This document shows positions 35,152-47,173 of a stretch of DNA of 64,000 nt, one piece after another. Below the pieces are notes generated by a model. That model was not told where the DNA came from. It did not search any database and saw nothing but the letters and a program-made list of their open reading frames with translations. Numbering within the stretch: position 1 is the stretch's first letter; each line of letters starts with the position of its first letter. Location: assembly GCA_025917655.1 (NCBI GenBank), contig CP084617.1, positions 1,178,001-1,242,000 of the forward strand. Direction: 5' to 3'. The position numbers and the translations under genes are program-made. This stretch comes from Chlorella sorokiniana. Taxonomy: Eukaryota; Chlorophyta; Trebouxiophyceae; Chlorellales; Chlorellaceae.

Positions 35152-36353
35152 ATGCTATCGGCACAACGCCGAGGTTTGCAACTGCCCGGCTTGCGCGGCG
35201 CGCGGTTCTGCAGAAAAGTAGGTACGGCGAATGGGCCAATTATTCTGGTTGACGGCCAAAGAACGCGAGTAACTTGTCAAGGAGCCGCCGAGGAGGAGAG
35301 GTGAGCGACTGGTTGGCGGCCGTTGGTTTGAACAGCCCTGGAAGTGCCCTGGCAAGCCCGCACAGAAATTATGCAAGCTGCATGAGGTCCCAATTGAAGT
35401 ACAAAAGTAGAAGAGGCGGCGGCTGGAAGCGGCGTTGCTGTTGCATTTTCGGCCGGCTGCCGCTGCTCGACCACCGCTTGCGCCTGCTGGCCGCCCTCGC
35501 AGCTCTGTTAGCCAGGCACCTAGCTATCGTGGCAGCGACTTTGTGCGGCAACCATTGGTCAGCCCCTACAAGCGCACAGCAGCATGTCGGCGCTGCAGCG
35601 GCGCCGGCAGCATTGCGTGTGCGCAGTGCGGCGGCTCGGGCCGCCTGGCGCGGGCGGCTACCACAGGCGCAACCCGGTGAATGCGGCGAGGGTTGTAGGT
35701 GGGTCTTCCTTGCCCCCAAGTTGTCAGTTATGCTGCTTGCTGCGACATCACCGCAGCTGGCTGGGTCTGTGGACCAGAGGAGGAGGCGTTGGGCTGCCAG
35801 GCGCGCCTCGCCTGATGGGGGCGGCCCCGAGCCCTTGCCACTGCGCCGCAGGCAGCAAGTGGACAGCCATGGAGCGCACGTTTGGGTGGCGCCACTTTCG
35901 CGTGCTGCAGAAGCGGGGGCAGGGCAAGGCTGCATACGTGCTCATGGCCGCAACGTGCGACGAGCAGACGCAGTTTTGGGTGAGGGGCGTAGCCCGCCTC
36001 AGCGCAGAGCCGCCAGCGCCGGTGTGTGCATGCCGTGCCATGCGGTAGCAGCTGTGTGGCGACAGGATGCTGGAAAAGCACCTGTGAACGCGCTTGTGCA
36101 AGGTTGTGCATCGTCCTTCGCCCACCAGGGTGTTGTGCCTCGCTTGCAGGTGGCGATGCAGAACCTCAAGGATCGCGATCGGTGGGCCTCGGGCTGGCTG
36201 CAGAAACAAGAGATCCAAACCCTGGAGCAGCAACGGCAGCAAGATGGCAGCGGCACCGCCGCCGCCGCCGGAACAGCCTGCAAGGCATGCGGCGCCAGCG
36301 GCAGCCTACCCTGCCCGCTGTGCAGCCTTGCTGGGCAGGTTGTTGAGCTGTAG
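35152..36353 (+). CDS. DnaJ-type cysteine-rich (zinc-finger) chaperone-like protein, plant type
   Basis: ATG at 35152 opens a basic, Ser/Thr- and Arg-containing leader typical of a plastid transit peptide. The conserved part: CRRCSGAGSIACAQCGGSGR, two CxxCxGxG-type repeats; GGYHRRNPVNAARVVG; SKWTAMERTFGWRHFRVLQK; AAYVLMAATCDEQTQFW; QNLKDRDRWASGWLQKQEI; and a final CKACGASGSLPCPLCS. This order and wording match the plant 'chaperone protein DnaJ-related' proteins, which have the zinc-finger but no J domain and are mostly plastid proteins. A disulphide or folding role is an inference from related zinc-finger proteins. One G is missing in the run 35652-35654, where RLAR should run into GGYHRRNP. 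The stop is TAG at 36351-36353. Confidence 0.92.
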
Positions 36354-37208
36354 CATGCTGGCATGTACCATACCATGTACCCTTCTGCACGTGTCCAACA
36401 TTTGCCAAACCCAGTTTTGTGACCAGCTTACGATGTCCTTTGATCTGCGAGCACACCTATCTCTCTGCCTCTCCTGCATTGGATCTGAATGAAACAAGCT
36501 AACGCTGGCAATGCGAGCCCACTTGGATTGTCGAGCAGGTCAGAATTCAGGGCCTGGGACTCCCTCATGCCTGCAATTGACCAGGCCGTCAAGACTGACA
36601 TTTACAACAAAGAGTTTCACACCAGGCATGGGTGGGAGGGGGCCTCCGGTTCAGAGCGCTGTAGCGCATGCCCAGACAGCAAGGCAGAGGGGTGTTGGGT
36701 GGTGCAGGTGATGTCGAGCTGGTGGTATCACTTGGCACGCTATAGGCAAAGGGGCAGGATGCAGGCACATGAAACGTAATGAAATGGACGGGGGCAGGGC
36801 TTGGGGTGGCTGAGAAGGGTGGGCGAGGAGCGCAGGCACCCATTCCTGCCAGGCTGGCCTGCCCCAGCATGAAACGGTCAATGACAACTGCTGTGCACGC
36901 AGGTGCGGGAAAAGGGGGCCTTGAGGCAAAGATTGATTTGGCAGGAAAAATGAGGCGCTTCGGAGCGGCGCCGCGGGCAGGAGAGCATAGCAGTGCTAGG
37001 CTGGCTGCCAAAATGCTCTGTTTAAATGCATAGCATACCAAACAAGGTTGTGTTGTGTTGGCTGGATAAGGTTGGCGCAGTGGAGCCGAAAACGCTCCCT
37101 TGACAATGATGGTCATTGTCAAGAGACGGCTAGGGCTGAAGCACGGAAAACTGGGGCTCGCGAGCCGACGCTCGTGCGAGGGCTGCAGCTTCTTCGATCC
37201 CAAGGCTC
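36354..37208. other. Intergenic region between convergent genes
   Basis: About 855 bp between stops of the DnaJ-like (+) and LRAT-like (-) genes. It contains a perfect hairpin at 37099-37123 (listed separately). Otherwise only low-support ORFs. Confidence 0.5.
37099..37123. other. Perfect 11-bp inverted repeat (3-nt loop)
   Basis: CTTGACAATGA - TGG - TCATTGTCAAG. It lies 86 bp downstream of the stop of the minus-strand LRAT-like gene, so it should form a hairpin in its 3' UTR. Confidence 0.85.
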
Positions 37209-39490
37209 TCACAGCAATGCTGGGCTCTGCCTTGGCACTGTCAGGCCGCTGCGCTCCGGGCCCTGCGGCGTGGCGGCAGCGCCGCCCCCCGTTGGCTTCC
37301 TGCTGGTGCCGGTGCTGGCCAGGCTGGCGCCTGCAGAGGCGGCGGCGGCGCCCTGCGCCACATCCGCGCCTGACGAGGCGGCGCCCGTCAGCGCCACGTC
37401 CCCCACAGTGTCCTCGCTGCAGCCGCTGCTGTCGGCGGGCGGCGTAGGAGCGGCAGCTCCGGCGGCAGCGGCGGCAGGGGCCAGCCCAGCCAGCGTCGCC
37501 TGCAGGCCGGGCAGCCCGCCCGGCGGCAGCAGCGAAACGAGCGCCGACAGGGTCGCTGGGTTGAAGGCCGGCGCCGCTGGGGGCGCCGCTCGGTGCAGGC
37601 CCTTGCGCGGCAGCCTCGGTGGCTCCCTCAGCCTCCTCCTCCACCAGCGAAAGGGTCTGGGCGCCGGGAAGTGGGGGAGCCCTGCAGGGTGTCGCTCCAA
37701 GTAGTCGCGGGTCATGCGGCCGCCGTCACACACGTCGTGCCAGCTCATGCCCATGGTCAAACCCAGCAGGCCCAGCAGCGGCGACTCAATGGCAGGCACC
37801 TGCTTGAGGGGAGGGGGAGGGGGCAGGGAGGCAGGCGGGCACAGCGGTGGGTTTGGCGCCGGGGCATGCGCGTGCCAGCTGCAACACAGCGCTGGAGCCG
37901 CGACGCAGCTGGCCTGAGCCCCTGCCGTGCAGCAAGCAGACGGGTCGGCTGGGAGTGTTGCTGCCTCACAGCGGCCAAGACTGCGGCGAGGTGCAGCAAA
38001 CGTGAAGAGAACGGGGAAACGGAGCGGGCGCACCTGGCCGACAAGTGCGTCGAAGATGAGGGGGCGCCTCGCACAGCGCCGCCAGTCAGCACACGCACCG
38101 CAAAGTCGGCAAAGCAGATGCAGTTGTTGCGCAGGGCGTGGTAGGCTGTGCCCTCCGCAAAGCGCAGGGCCTGCGATGCGGCGGGGGGATCGTAAAGGGG
38201 GTGCGGAAGGCCCAGTCAGCAGCCTTGATTGCACTCGCTGGCATCAGACGCAGGGCAATCGCAGCAGCAAGCTTGAGCGTCGCTGTGCCAGCTCAGCCCC
38301 GCCTCCCCTCACCTGCTGCACGCGCTCAGCCGCCAGCGGGTGGTGCGGCACAGCGAGGTGCAGCATGGGCAGGTGCTGCGGCTCCGGGGCCGGCGCCGGC
38401 GCCGGCAGCACCACGGGCGCCGCCGCCGCCGCCGCCAGCATGTTGTCGGTGATGTCCATCTCGTTGGCAGGGCCGAACTCCAGCGCGGTCAGCTGCGGGA
38501 GCGGGAGTGAAGGACAGAGAGGTCGGATGGGGAAGGGAGAGAGGGGAGCAGGGCGGTGCTGCCGGGTTCCGCTGGGTGCCGCCATGACATCCGCCGCCGT
38601 CTCTGCTGCATTGCCGCCACAATGGAAAGCCTGAAGGCAGCTGTCTGCCCACCTCCTCCCCCTGCTTGATGTAAAGCACCACGTGATGGAACACGGTGCC
38701 TGCTGAGGCCAGCAGGGCCGCCTTGTCGCCCGACGCTGCACGCGGGGCACGCGAAAGCGGTTGGGCGTCATCAGCAGGCTGCAGGCACACCAGGGCGCGC
38801 GGAACCGAGGATCCAAGCCTGAAACTACACGCAGCGCTGTGTGAGCTGCAAGCAGGGCACGCACCGCTGCGCACGGGGCGCTTGTAGAGGTACAGCCCGT
38901 CCCGCTCAAAGTTGCTCGCCGCGCTGAACAGCGGACAGGAGCGCAGGCAGGCGGCCAGCCGCGCAAAGAAAGCTGGCCTGCAAGTGTCATAAGAAATGGG
39001 TGGGCGGGGCGCCAAGACAGTGTAAGGATGAGAAGCGTGAAGATAGAACGTGTGGGAATCCGATTCGACAAGCGGGTGGCTGCCACATACATTGGCGGGG
39101 GCGCAGGCGGGAGGTTGGCTCCTAACAGCACGAGCCGCTAAAACAAAGCACGCATGCATTGCAATGGGTGCAAAGTCGCGGTAGACGCTGCTGCAGCAAG
39201 GTGCAAAGCACTGCGGGTGTGCACCGAGCTTTCGAGAGCGCACTGAGTCTGTGGATAAGGCTGCATAAGCTCTCTGCCGCCTTGTAAGTGTGATTGATAG
39301 CGATCCATAGATGAGCAACTCACTGTGTCTCGCCAGGCTTGGGCAGGAGTAGAGGCGTGGCAGCAGAACACCGCTTCTGCGTGTCCCTGCGCTTCGCCGC
39401 CGCCTGCAGATCATCAGTCTTCAGAAGAGCATCACTGCTAGGGCCTCGCTCAAGGCGTTTGAGGGCCCTGGGAGAGAGGGTTGCGGACAT
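37209..39490 (-). CDS. Possible LRAT/NlpC-P60-like (papain-fold) protein
   Basis: ATG at 39490 begins MSATLSPRALKRLERGPSSD. Following exons give FFARLAACLRSCPLFSAASN, RDGLYLYKRP, then GTVFHHVVLYIKQGEE, LTALEFGPANEMDITDN, PHHPLAAERVQQALRFAEG and YHALRNNCICFADFAVRVLT. A His on an early strand (FHHVVLY) with a later NNCxxFAxxxR helix is the pattern of LRAT-like and other circularly permuted NlpC/P60 enzymes (His early, nucleophilic Cys in NCxxF). The match is by eye and weak, so I give it as a possibility only. The C-terminal part (PLLGLLGLTMGMSWHDVCDG and on) is Ala/Pro/Gly-rich and may be partly misread. The exact end of the protein is not secure. Confidence 0.5.
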
Positions 39491-40342
39491 GTTGGAAACG
39501 AAGTTTCGGGGCGAAGCGCAGGACAGACGGACGGCAGACTGGCGAATCAATAAGAAAATAAGAATCAATCGTGCATTCCCTCTCCGGGCAGACGGGCCTT
39601 CTGGTCGGAGGAAGTACAAGACAGTACAGATACCAACTCTGTGTGACGGACAATTTCAACCTTGCCATAGTTGAAGTCGCCGTCACACAGAGACAGTGTC
39701 GGATGAGCAAGACCCAGGGTCAACATGGTGGTACCAGGCTGTCCGACCGGCGTCTGCTTGCTGTGAGCGCCGGAGCTGAACAGCAGCAGCATTCAAAGGG
39801 TGAATGCTGCCCTTTCACAACTCGTGGCAGATGAAGGACATGAGAGCATTTCCCATCCAGTCAACCACTTGCAGATTTCATCGCCTGCTGTCATTTTGCT
39901 GACGGGCAGTCCATGTTGCGCTTGCACCCCTTGCCAACATGCTCATTTGCCTCGGCCACAGCAGGTCTGTTGTTTCACCGGTGCCAGCTACGACCAACAT
40001 GCCCTTGTACTCTGCAGCCACGCTGCCATTTCATTCTTTATCGAATATGTGTTTGTTGTGGTCAGCAGTAGAGCCATGAAAGCAAATCCAAGGGACCGGG
40101 AATGTGCTGAATGAAAGCAAACGAATGCAGAGAAGGCAGCCAGCGCTGAAGGGCCGCATGAAAGGGTAAGGAGTGAGCGAAAGAATGAGCGGGAGGGAAT
40201 GAAATAAGCGAGGAAGGTGAACTGCACTCTGGGATGCGCTGCCTGCTGCGGGCTGCCTCTGTGGCTTGGGGCACAACAGGGCTGCCGCTGCTGTGAAGCA
40301 TCTCATGCTGCCTCAACACACACAACATGCTGCAGGTGGGGC
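39491..40342. other. Intergenic region
   Basis: About 850 bp upstream of the LRAT-like gene and downstream of the ABC1 kinase. AT-richer than the genes. It contains the promoter of the minus-strand LRAT-like gene. No supported gene or repeat. Confidence 0.5.
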
Positions 40343-43300
40343 TCAGAGGAAGAGGTCGCGCAGCACCCGGGCAGTGATGCGCCCAGCCAGCCGCCGGCTC
40401 AGCTCAGGCACCACCTCGGTGGCGACGCCCGGCACGAGCGGCGCCAGCTGGCGCAGCGTCGCCAGGTCAGCGCCGCCGCTCAGCGCGCGCCCCACCGAGC
40501 CGCCCGCCAGGAAGTTGGCCACCTTGGCCACAGCCTCCACCACGCGCCGGTCGTCCTCAGACAGCGGCGGCGCCAACGGCATGAACAGCCTGCGCCCAGA
40601 CCAGCAGCCGGGCCAGAAGGATCGGCGTCGGCTGTGCGCAGGCGGTGCGCAGGCTGCTGGCTGCCGCACAAACGATTGTCTTGCCGGTGATGCCTGCCCA
40701 TCCACCCACCTCCGCAGACACATTTAAGCACGCGCACACAAATTGCCCGGCACCTGCCACCTGCCCCCTTCCCCCCCCTTTTGGCCCCGCCCCCACCCAC
40801 CTGTTGGCCCCCGGCACCAGCACCGGCAGCATCGCGTTCTGCAGGCCCAGCGTGGCCAGCAGGGCGCGCAGCTGGTCGCGGGACAGCGCGTCGATGCTCT
40901 TCACCAGCTCGTCCAGCAGGAACTCGCGGAAGGGGCCGCCCTCCCGGGACAGCACAAACCTGCGGGGGCGGCGGGGGATTACGCATGGTGGGGGCGTGGG
41001 CGGCGTGAGGGGGCGCCGAGCTGGGTGCTGGAGGATGTAGGCTGGAGGTGGGGAGCCCGCGGGAGTGTTGTGGGTTTGGGGGAGAAAGGGGGACAGGGCG
41101 GCTGAGCCAAGAGCGACACGTTTGAGCGCTGTGCGCACAAGGAGCAGCCACGCACTTGAGCGCCTCACGCGAACGCCCGTCCTCCTCCTCGGCGCCGGCG
41201 CCTGGCAGCAGCCCTGCGACACCACCAGACGACAGCGCCAGCAGAGGCGCGGCCGCCAGGCTGCCCAGCGCGCCAAAGGCGGCGCCGGTGCCAGCCCGGG
41301 CAGCGGGAAGGGCAGGGGAAGGGCGCCGCGCCGCTGCCGCCGCCGCCGTCGGCCACCGTGGAAGTGCGGCCCGCTGCGGCGGGGGCGCCCAGCCCGCGCA
41401 GGGGGTCCTGCAGGTCCATGTCGCCGCGGGCGGAGCGGGAAGCTACGGAGAAGGTCTCAAAGGCATCCAGCAGGTCGATGATGCGGTCCGCGTCAAACAC
41501 GGTGCCTGCCAAGGGGTTGTGGGGAGGGGGGAAAACGACCTTCTGAGTTCAGGGCCAGGAGTGAATAGCACAAGGGTTGAGGACCAGCCTCAAACACACT
41601 CACTAACACACATCTCACGCGCGGCATGCAGCACGATCCAGCCACACAGATGCAAGCGCCAGCCAGCCGGTGGGGCGGAGCGGGAAGCGGCGCAGGCAGG
41701 GCACCGCACGCCGCAGCAGGCCAGACGGCAGCCCGCTGCGCCGCACAACAGCGAGCAGCGCGGGCACGGGCTGCTTCAGCGGTACCGCTGCCTCACCGTC
41801 CTTGCCGTACACCATGTACCGCAGGGCCTCCCGCAGCCGGGGCGAGTCGTCCGTCATGAGCCGCTTAGCGATGTAGGGGAAGGCCTGGCGCGCGTGTTGT
41901 TTTGGGGGGGGGGGGTTGTCTGGGGTGTCAGTGGCTTGTGGGTGGAGAGGGCTGCATGCCCGCACACAGCGTGCGTGTGTCTTCCCCTTTCCTCGCCCAC
42001 CCCCACATCCCCTGCTTTCCACACCGCCTCCTTTCCCCACCTCCTCCTTTCCACACCCCCTCCTTTCCACCCCTCCCCACACACACACACACACACACAC
42101 GCACACGGCGCCCACCCACCTCGTCCACGATCGCAAAGTCGGGGTCCCCCACCAGCGCGATGCCCTCCAGCACGCCGATGGCGCGGATGATGAGGGCGAA
42201 GTAGGGCGGGATGCGGAAGGGGTAGTCGAACGTGATCTGGGCCAGGTCGGCCGCCAGCTCCTGGAAGTTGATGCCTGGCTCGATTGCGGGAGGGGGCAGA
42301 GGAGGGTAGTCGGGGTGAATGAGGAGGGGAGGCGGGGTGAACGAGGAGGGGAGGAGGGGTGAACGAGGAGGGGAAAGGGGGGGACAGGTTGGTTGATATC
42401 AATGACTGGGGGCCCCAGCGCGGCAGCTTGATCGATGAGGAAGGTGCCAGGAGCGCTTGAGGCCAGCGCGGCTAGCCGGTGCAGCCGAGCGCCGCGCGCC
42501 GCGGGAGGGGCGCGGGTCAAGGGCGGGGGCGCAGGCGGCGCAGGCGCCTCACCCTTGGCGCCGCCGCCCGCCAGCGCCTGGTCAAACACCTTGGCCAGCA
42601 CCGGCAGGATGGGCTTCAGATCGGTGCCAGGCGGGATGCTGAAGGGGGATGGGGTGGGGTTTGGGGGTGAGTCGGGGGTGTAGGACAGAGCAGGGGCGGG
42701 GGCAGCGTGGGATGCGTGAAGGAGTGCTGTAAGCTGCGCAGACGCTGACGCAGGCGACCGGAACCTGGCAGGTCTGTGGCTAAAAAGGCAGCAGGGCCAC
42801 AGCCAGGTGGGCAGCATGGTTCCTGGCGCAGCCCCACCGTGTAAGCACAGCTGAGCCCCGCTCACCCTCCGCTGTGCCCCGGGCCACACCCCAGTACTAG
42901 CAGGCACGGGAAGAGGGCAGGAACGGGTGCCCTCCCCCAAAACATTGAACGATAACTCACAAGTCCAGGGTCACAAAGTCCTCCACGATGGCCTCGTAGT
43001 CGCGGTGGATGAGGTGCGAGATGGCCTCAATCATGCCGTACTTGACGTTGTCGTCCACCTGGGTCATGCTGCGGGGAGGCGGGCGGGCAGCGGGGCGCAG
43101 GTGAGGAGGCGGGCGGGCAGCGGGGCGCAGGTGAGGGGAGGCGGGCGGGCAGCGGGACAGGGGTGATGCTGGGTGCAGGGCTGGCATGACGCGGTTGCAA
43201 GAGAAGGAAGAGCACAGCGAGGAGGCGTTGCACGTAAGGAGGAGGCAATGGTCGGGATGGGAGGGGAGGCGCCCAGGCCAGGGAGGGGCCACCTGGGGGG

Positions 43301-44012
43301 AGAACAACAGGAGGCAGCAGCCTGCAAGCGAGAGAATAGCAGGGCGAGAAGCGGCTGCAGGGCGGCAGCGGCGGCTCACAGGCCAAAGTCGAGGATGGCG
43401 AGGCGGCCGTCGGGGGTGCGGATGAGGTTGCCCGGGTGGGGGTCTGCAGTGCGTGGGGACGAGGCGGGGAAGTTGCAATTCTTGGCAAAGCCAAGTGCGA
43501 ACTTCAGCAGCTCCATCACAAGCCTGCCCTGCACCGGTGTAGCCCCGCTCCAGCGCCGCCCACAGAGCCCAGGCAGACGGAAGAGCGCTTCCGGGCGGCG
43601 TGGAACCAGCGGCAGGGCAGCCTGCTTGGGTCGCGAGCTGTCCTGCCGGCGGCGCTGCTAGCGGTGCCGCCAGCGGTGCTGCCAGCATGGCACCGCACCC
43701 GCGTGGAAGAAGCCCGTGTCCAGCAGCTGCTTGAGGTAGCAGATGACCCCCACGTTGACCAGGCGCCCCACGTCGTCCGCCTGGCTCTGGCTCAGCTTCT
43801 CCCCCTCCAGCCACTCGCTGGTCAGCACGCGGCGGCTGGTGTAGGCCTCGTACGTGCGCGGCACCACCACCTGCTCGTGTGGGGGATGGCCGGGAGCGTG
43901 GGTCGGTGGGTCGGTGGGTGCCAGTGGAGGAGCCAGCAGACGCTGTGCTGAAACAGCAACCTCCCCTCTTACCTCCACACCCCCACCCCCTTTATCCACT
44001 TGCATAAACACA

Positions 44013-44058
<46 letters not shown>

Positions 44059-46596
44059 GTCGCATGCGCCCCCCCACACACACACACACACACACCCAGC
44101 CCACCTGCGGCAGGTCGTCCCGTATCTGGGCGGCGAAGCGCGTCGCGTTGGCCCCCTCCCGCACGTAGTCCAGCTCCTCGAAGAAGCGCGCAGCCCACTC
44201 GTCCAGCAGGGCCACCACGTCGGCGCGCTGGGCAGGCAGGGGGGGGGGGGGGAGAGGGGGGTTGTTTAAAGTTGAGGGTTTGGAACAAGTCAAGTTGTGC
44301 ACGTGGGTGGGAGTGGGTCAGTGCGGGGTCGGGTGCGGTAGGGAAAGGTGGGGGCGCATGTAATGTTGAGGGTTTAAAACAGCAGCAAGCAGGGCAGAGG
44401 GGAGTAGATTCATTGAATGTATGTGGATGTGTGTGGAAAGGGAGGTGGGTGGGGAGGGGGTCAAGTTGAGGGCCGGCTGGAAGGGTTCAGTAACACCAGG
44501 CAGGCCGTCGTGTGAGCAGCCGCTGGCGTGCCGCGAAAAGGTAGCCCATCCCTGGCACCCGCCGCCCCCCGGCCGGCCTCACCCGCGTGATGGCGGGGAA
44601 GCGGCGCAGGAAGAGGCCCAGCTGGCGGATGATGTAGAGGTCCACAGTCACGGTTTCCAGCACGCCAGGACGCTGCACCTTGACCGCCACCTGCTCCCCC
44701 GTGCTGCGCAGCCGCCCCTTGTACACCTGGCCCAGGCTGGCGGCGGCGATGGGCTCCGGGCTGCGCCGTGGGGGCGGGAGGCAGGGAAGCATGGCGACGG
44801 CAGGAGTGAGCGTGCCAGGGGAGGGGTGGCGAGTGTGCAGGCGTCCTCCGCGCGAGACGCAGAGCACAGCCAGGCAGGAGGCAGCCTCGCCTCCCCGCTG
44901 CTGCGCTGGTCCGCTGCGCCGTCCGCCTCGCGTGGCCTCGTGTCGCCAGCCGCCCAACACTCCCGCCCCCTGCTTCTCAACACGCCCGTTTCTGAACATG
45001 CCCAGCCAGCTCAACACGCCCAGCCGTCCCCTGCAGCCAGAGCCCACCTGAGCTCTGAGTACACCTCCTGCCATGGCTGGCCCAGCTCGTCGTTGACGAC
45101 CTGCATGGCCACCGCCGAGTCAAATGAGGGCACCTTGTCGCACAGCTTCTGCATCTCGTTCCTGTGGGGCGGTTGGTGGGGAGGCACAGGAGGCGGTGGG
45201 TTGAGGGAAAGAGAGGCAGAGCAGGCAGGAAAGGCTGCCGTTGTACGGCGGCAGGCCACGGGAGGGCCGAGGGCAGGATAGATTCGAGGCTGGGCCCCCG
45301 CCGCAGCACGCATCCGCTGCGCGCTGCTGCACAGGCATCCGCCGCGCTGCATGCGGTGCGGGCTCACATGGCGGCGGGTGAGAGGAGGTCGGGACGGATG
45401 GAGAGCGCTTGGCCCAGCTTGATGTAGGCTGCAGAAGGGGGGGGGAATTGTGGCAGTGGAATGTTCGCCCGAGGTCAGCGGAAGCAGAGGCCGCTGCCGC
45501 TGGATCCAGCGCACCTCCCGTGCTGAAGCGTTGTGGCATCCCTGCGCCACATGTTCTGCCAGCCTCGGCCATTCCCTACCACCCACAAACCCACAAAACC
45601 CACACAAGACGCGCGCGCCCCACCTGGCCCCAGGCTGGTCATGATGTTGCGCAGGTCGATGGCGCGCTGCACCTCGTTGGCGGCCAGGTCGCCCCGTACC
45701 GCGTCCAGGACCAGGCGGGACAGGAAGCCGGAGGAGATGGACAGCAGCTGCAGGATGCGGGAGGTGACCGCCACGGGGCGGCGGCCCCAGTACTGCAGCG
45801 GCGGGCGGGGGTGGGGGTGGGGGTGATTGACGTGGGCGCGGGGACACGCGCCGGCAAGTGGCCTGCCGCTGCTCTCGCATGCGGCCGGCACGCTGCTCAG
45901 CAGCAGCGCCAGATGCTGCGCCATGCGCGTATAAGCGTATTGAACTTCGAGTGGGCAGGCGTGACGCTGGAGGCGTCGCCGCCGCAGCCCTTGCCGCGGG
46001 CCCCCCCATCCGCTTTGGCAGCTTGCCGACCCGTGCGTGCCCCACCTGCTCAATGGTCGCCGTGTCGTAGACCAGCGGCAGCGCCTCGCCGTCGCTGCCG
46101 TCCACCGCCACCAGGCGCATCGTCACGCTGCTGTCGGCAAAGTCGGCCTGCGACAGGTTGCTGCCGCGCAGGCTGGCCATAAACACGCGCAGCTGCTCGT
46201 CCTCCTCCATGTTGCGCCGCGCGTCGCGGAACTGGCTGCTCATCTCACGCACAGAGCCCATGGCCTGCAACGAGTGGCAGGAGGGAGCGAGGAGCGCAGC
46301 GGGCTGGCTTGAGTGGGGGCGCTCAGGCGGCGGCAAGCAGCCCAGCGCTGCTGCGCGCCAGCAGGGAGCGGTGGCGTGTAGGCTGCCATGGGCAGCACCC
46401 TGCAACTCGCTGCTCCATGACTACCACTCACCGGCTGAGCCGCCGCCTGTGTGCGGGTGCTGCTGCGGCGTTGTGCGGGGGCCGAAGCCTGCTGGGGATG
46501 GCGGCTGGCGGCGGCGGCGCTGGCGCAGGGGCGGCGAGCAGCTTGGGGCGCCGCTGCCGCTCCGCTGCACGCTTGCTGTAATTTCGCGCATCGCAT
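40343..46596 (-). CDS. ABC1/UbiB (AarF, ADCK-like) atypical kinase, plastid type
   Basis: ATG at 46596 is followed by about 55 residues rich in Ala, Arg, Ser and Gln, a probable transit peptide. Motifs in order: SSQFRDARRNMEEDEQLRVF; REYWGRRPVAV-type YWGRRPVAVTSRILQL; the family KxGQ motif AYIKLGQALSIRPDLL; MQKLCDKVPSFDSAVAM; the Ala-rich loop IAAASLGQVYKG; VAVKVQRPGV with the ATP-site Lys; EWAARFFEELDYVREGANA; VVVPRTYEAYTSRRVLTSEW; DPHPGNLIRTPDGRLAILDF-GL with catalytic-loop and DFG residues; a long helical C-terminal region ending ITARVLRDLFL. These proteins act on quinone/isoprenoid lipid metabolism; plant members sit on plastoglobules. A single kinase covers the whole 6.25 kb. A probable two-base deficit lies near 41316-41322. 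Introns hold (CA)n and 23-30-bp minisatellites. Confidence 0.95.
42070..42110. repeat. (CA)n microsatellite
   Basis: CA dinucleotide run in an ABC1K intron, preceded by CCTCCTTTCCACACC repeats (about 42025-42075). Confidence 0.9.
42310..42380. repeat. About 23-bp minisatellite, 3 copies
   Basis: Imperfect units of GGGTGAACGAGGAGGGGAGG plus 2-4 bases, intronic in the ABC1 kinase gene. Confidence 0.85.
43074..43160. repeat. About 30-bp minisatellite, 3 copies
   Basis: Units containing GGCGGGCGGGCAGCGGGGCG separated by GCAGGTGAGG; intronic in the ABC1 kinase gene. Confidence 0.88.
44014..44097. repeat. Two (CA)n microsatellites
   Basis: A long CA run (about 44014-44057) and a shorter one (about 44074-44097) separated by AGTCGCATGCGCCCCCC, in an ABC1K intron. 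Confidence 0.92.
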
Positions 46597-47173
46597 TGTG
46601 TTGTGCGCTTTCTGCGGGGAGCCGCACAACCGAGCCGGTGGGCGCCACCAGGCGCTGCCTTCAAGCTCCTCTAAACGCGCGGTCCGGAATCGCTAGTCAC
46701 CAGTCAAAAGGCTGTAGACTCGTGATACGGCACAATGGACGCCGCTCGGTGGCCCGCGTGCTATTTGCGAGATACACCAGGCGCTTTCGACGCGGCGCTG
46801 TCAACAACACGTGGATTGCAGGCTAGAACAAAGCTGTCAGGCTGGCCAGAGATGGGGAAACATGGTTCCTGTGGTGGCCCTGCTGGCACCTGCTGTGCCT
46901 CCCTGCTTGGTGGAGGCGCTGCTCACGGAGGCTGTCTGTCGGTCAAAAAGGGATGGATCGCAATTTCAAGGGATGGATCACAATTTCAGGGGATGGATCA
47001 AAATACGGACAAGATGTGAAGGGTATTGCAAGTGACAGTGCAGGGCACACAGCACAGATTGGCAAACCCTGGCGCAGGTAGCGGGGACGGCGCACGCTGT
47101 GCTGGCTCAAGCGGGGCAGCCAGTCCCAAGACATGCTGCCGTTGCTCTCTCACACGTTAGGCAGCGGTCCGAC
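46597..47173. other. Intergenic region with a 20-bp tandem repeat
   Basis: Between the ABC1K start and the stop of the duplicated-exon gene, both on the minus strand. It holds the ABC1K promoter and three 20-bp repeats at 46950-47009. No supported gene. Confidence 0.5.
46950..47009. repeat. 20-bp tandem repeat, 3 copies
   Basis: Unit GGGATGGATCACAATTTCAG. Copies 1 and 2 differ at two positions; copy 3 is more degenerate. The spacing is exactly 20 bp, close to two helical turns. Confidence 0.9.

Noticed and set aside
41156-42190. 344-codon plus-strand frame over the ABC1 kinase
   Set aside because: Antisense to kinase exons with clear family motifs; includes microsatellite translation (HTHTHTH).
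43998-44100. CRISPR-like array or satellite
   Set aside because: Only dinucleotide CA repeats without spacers.
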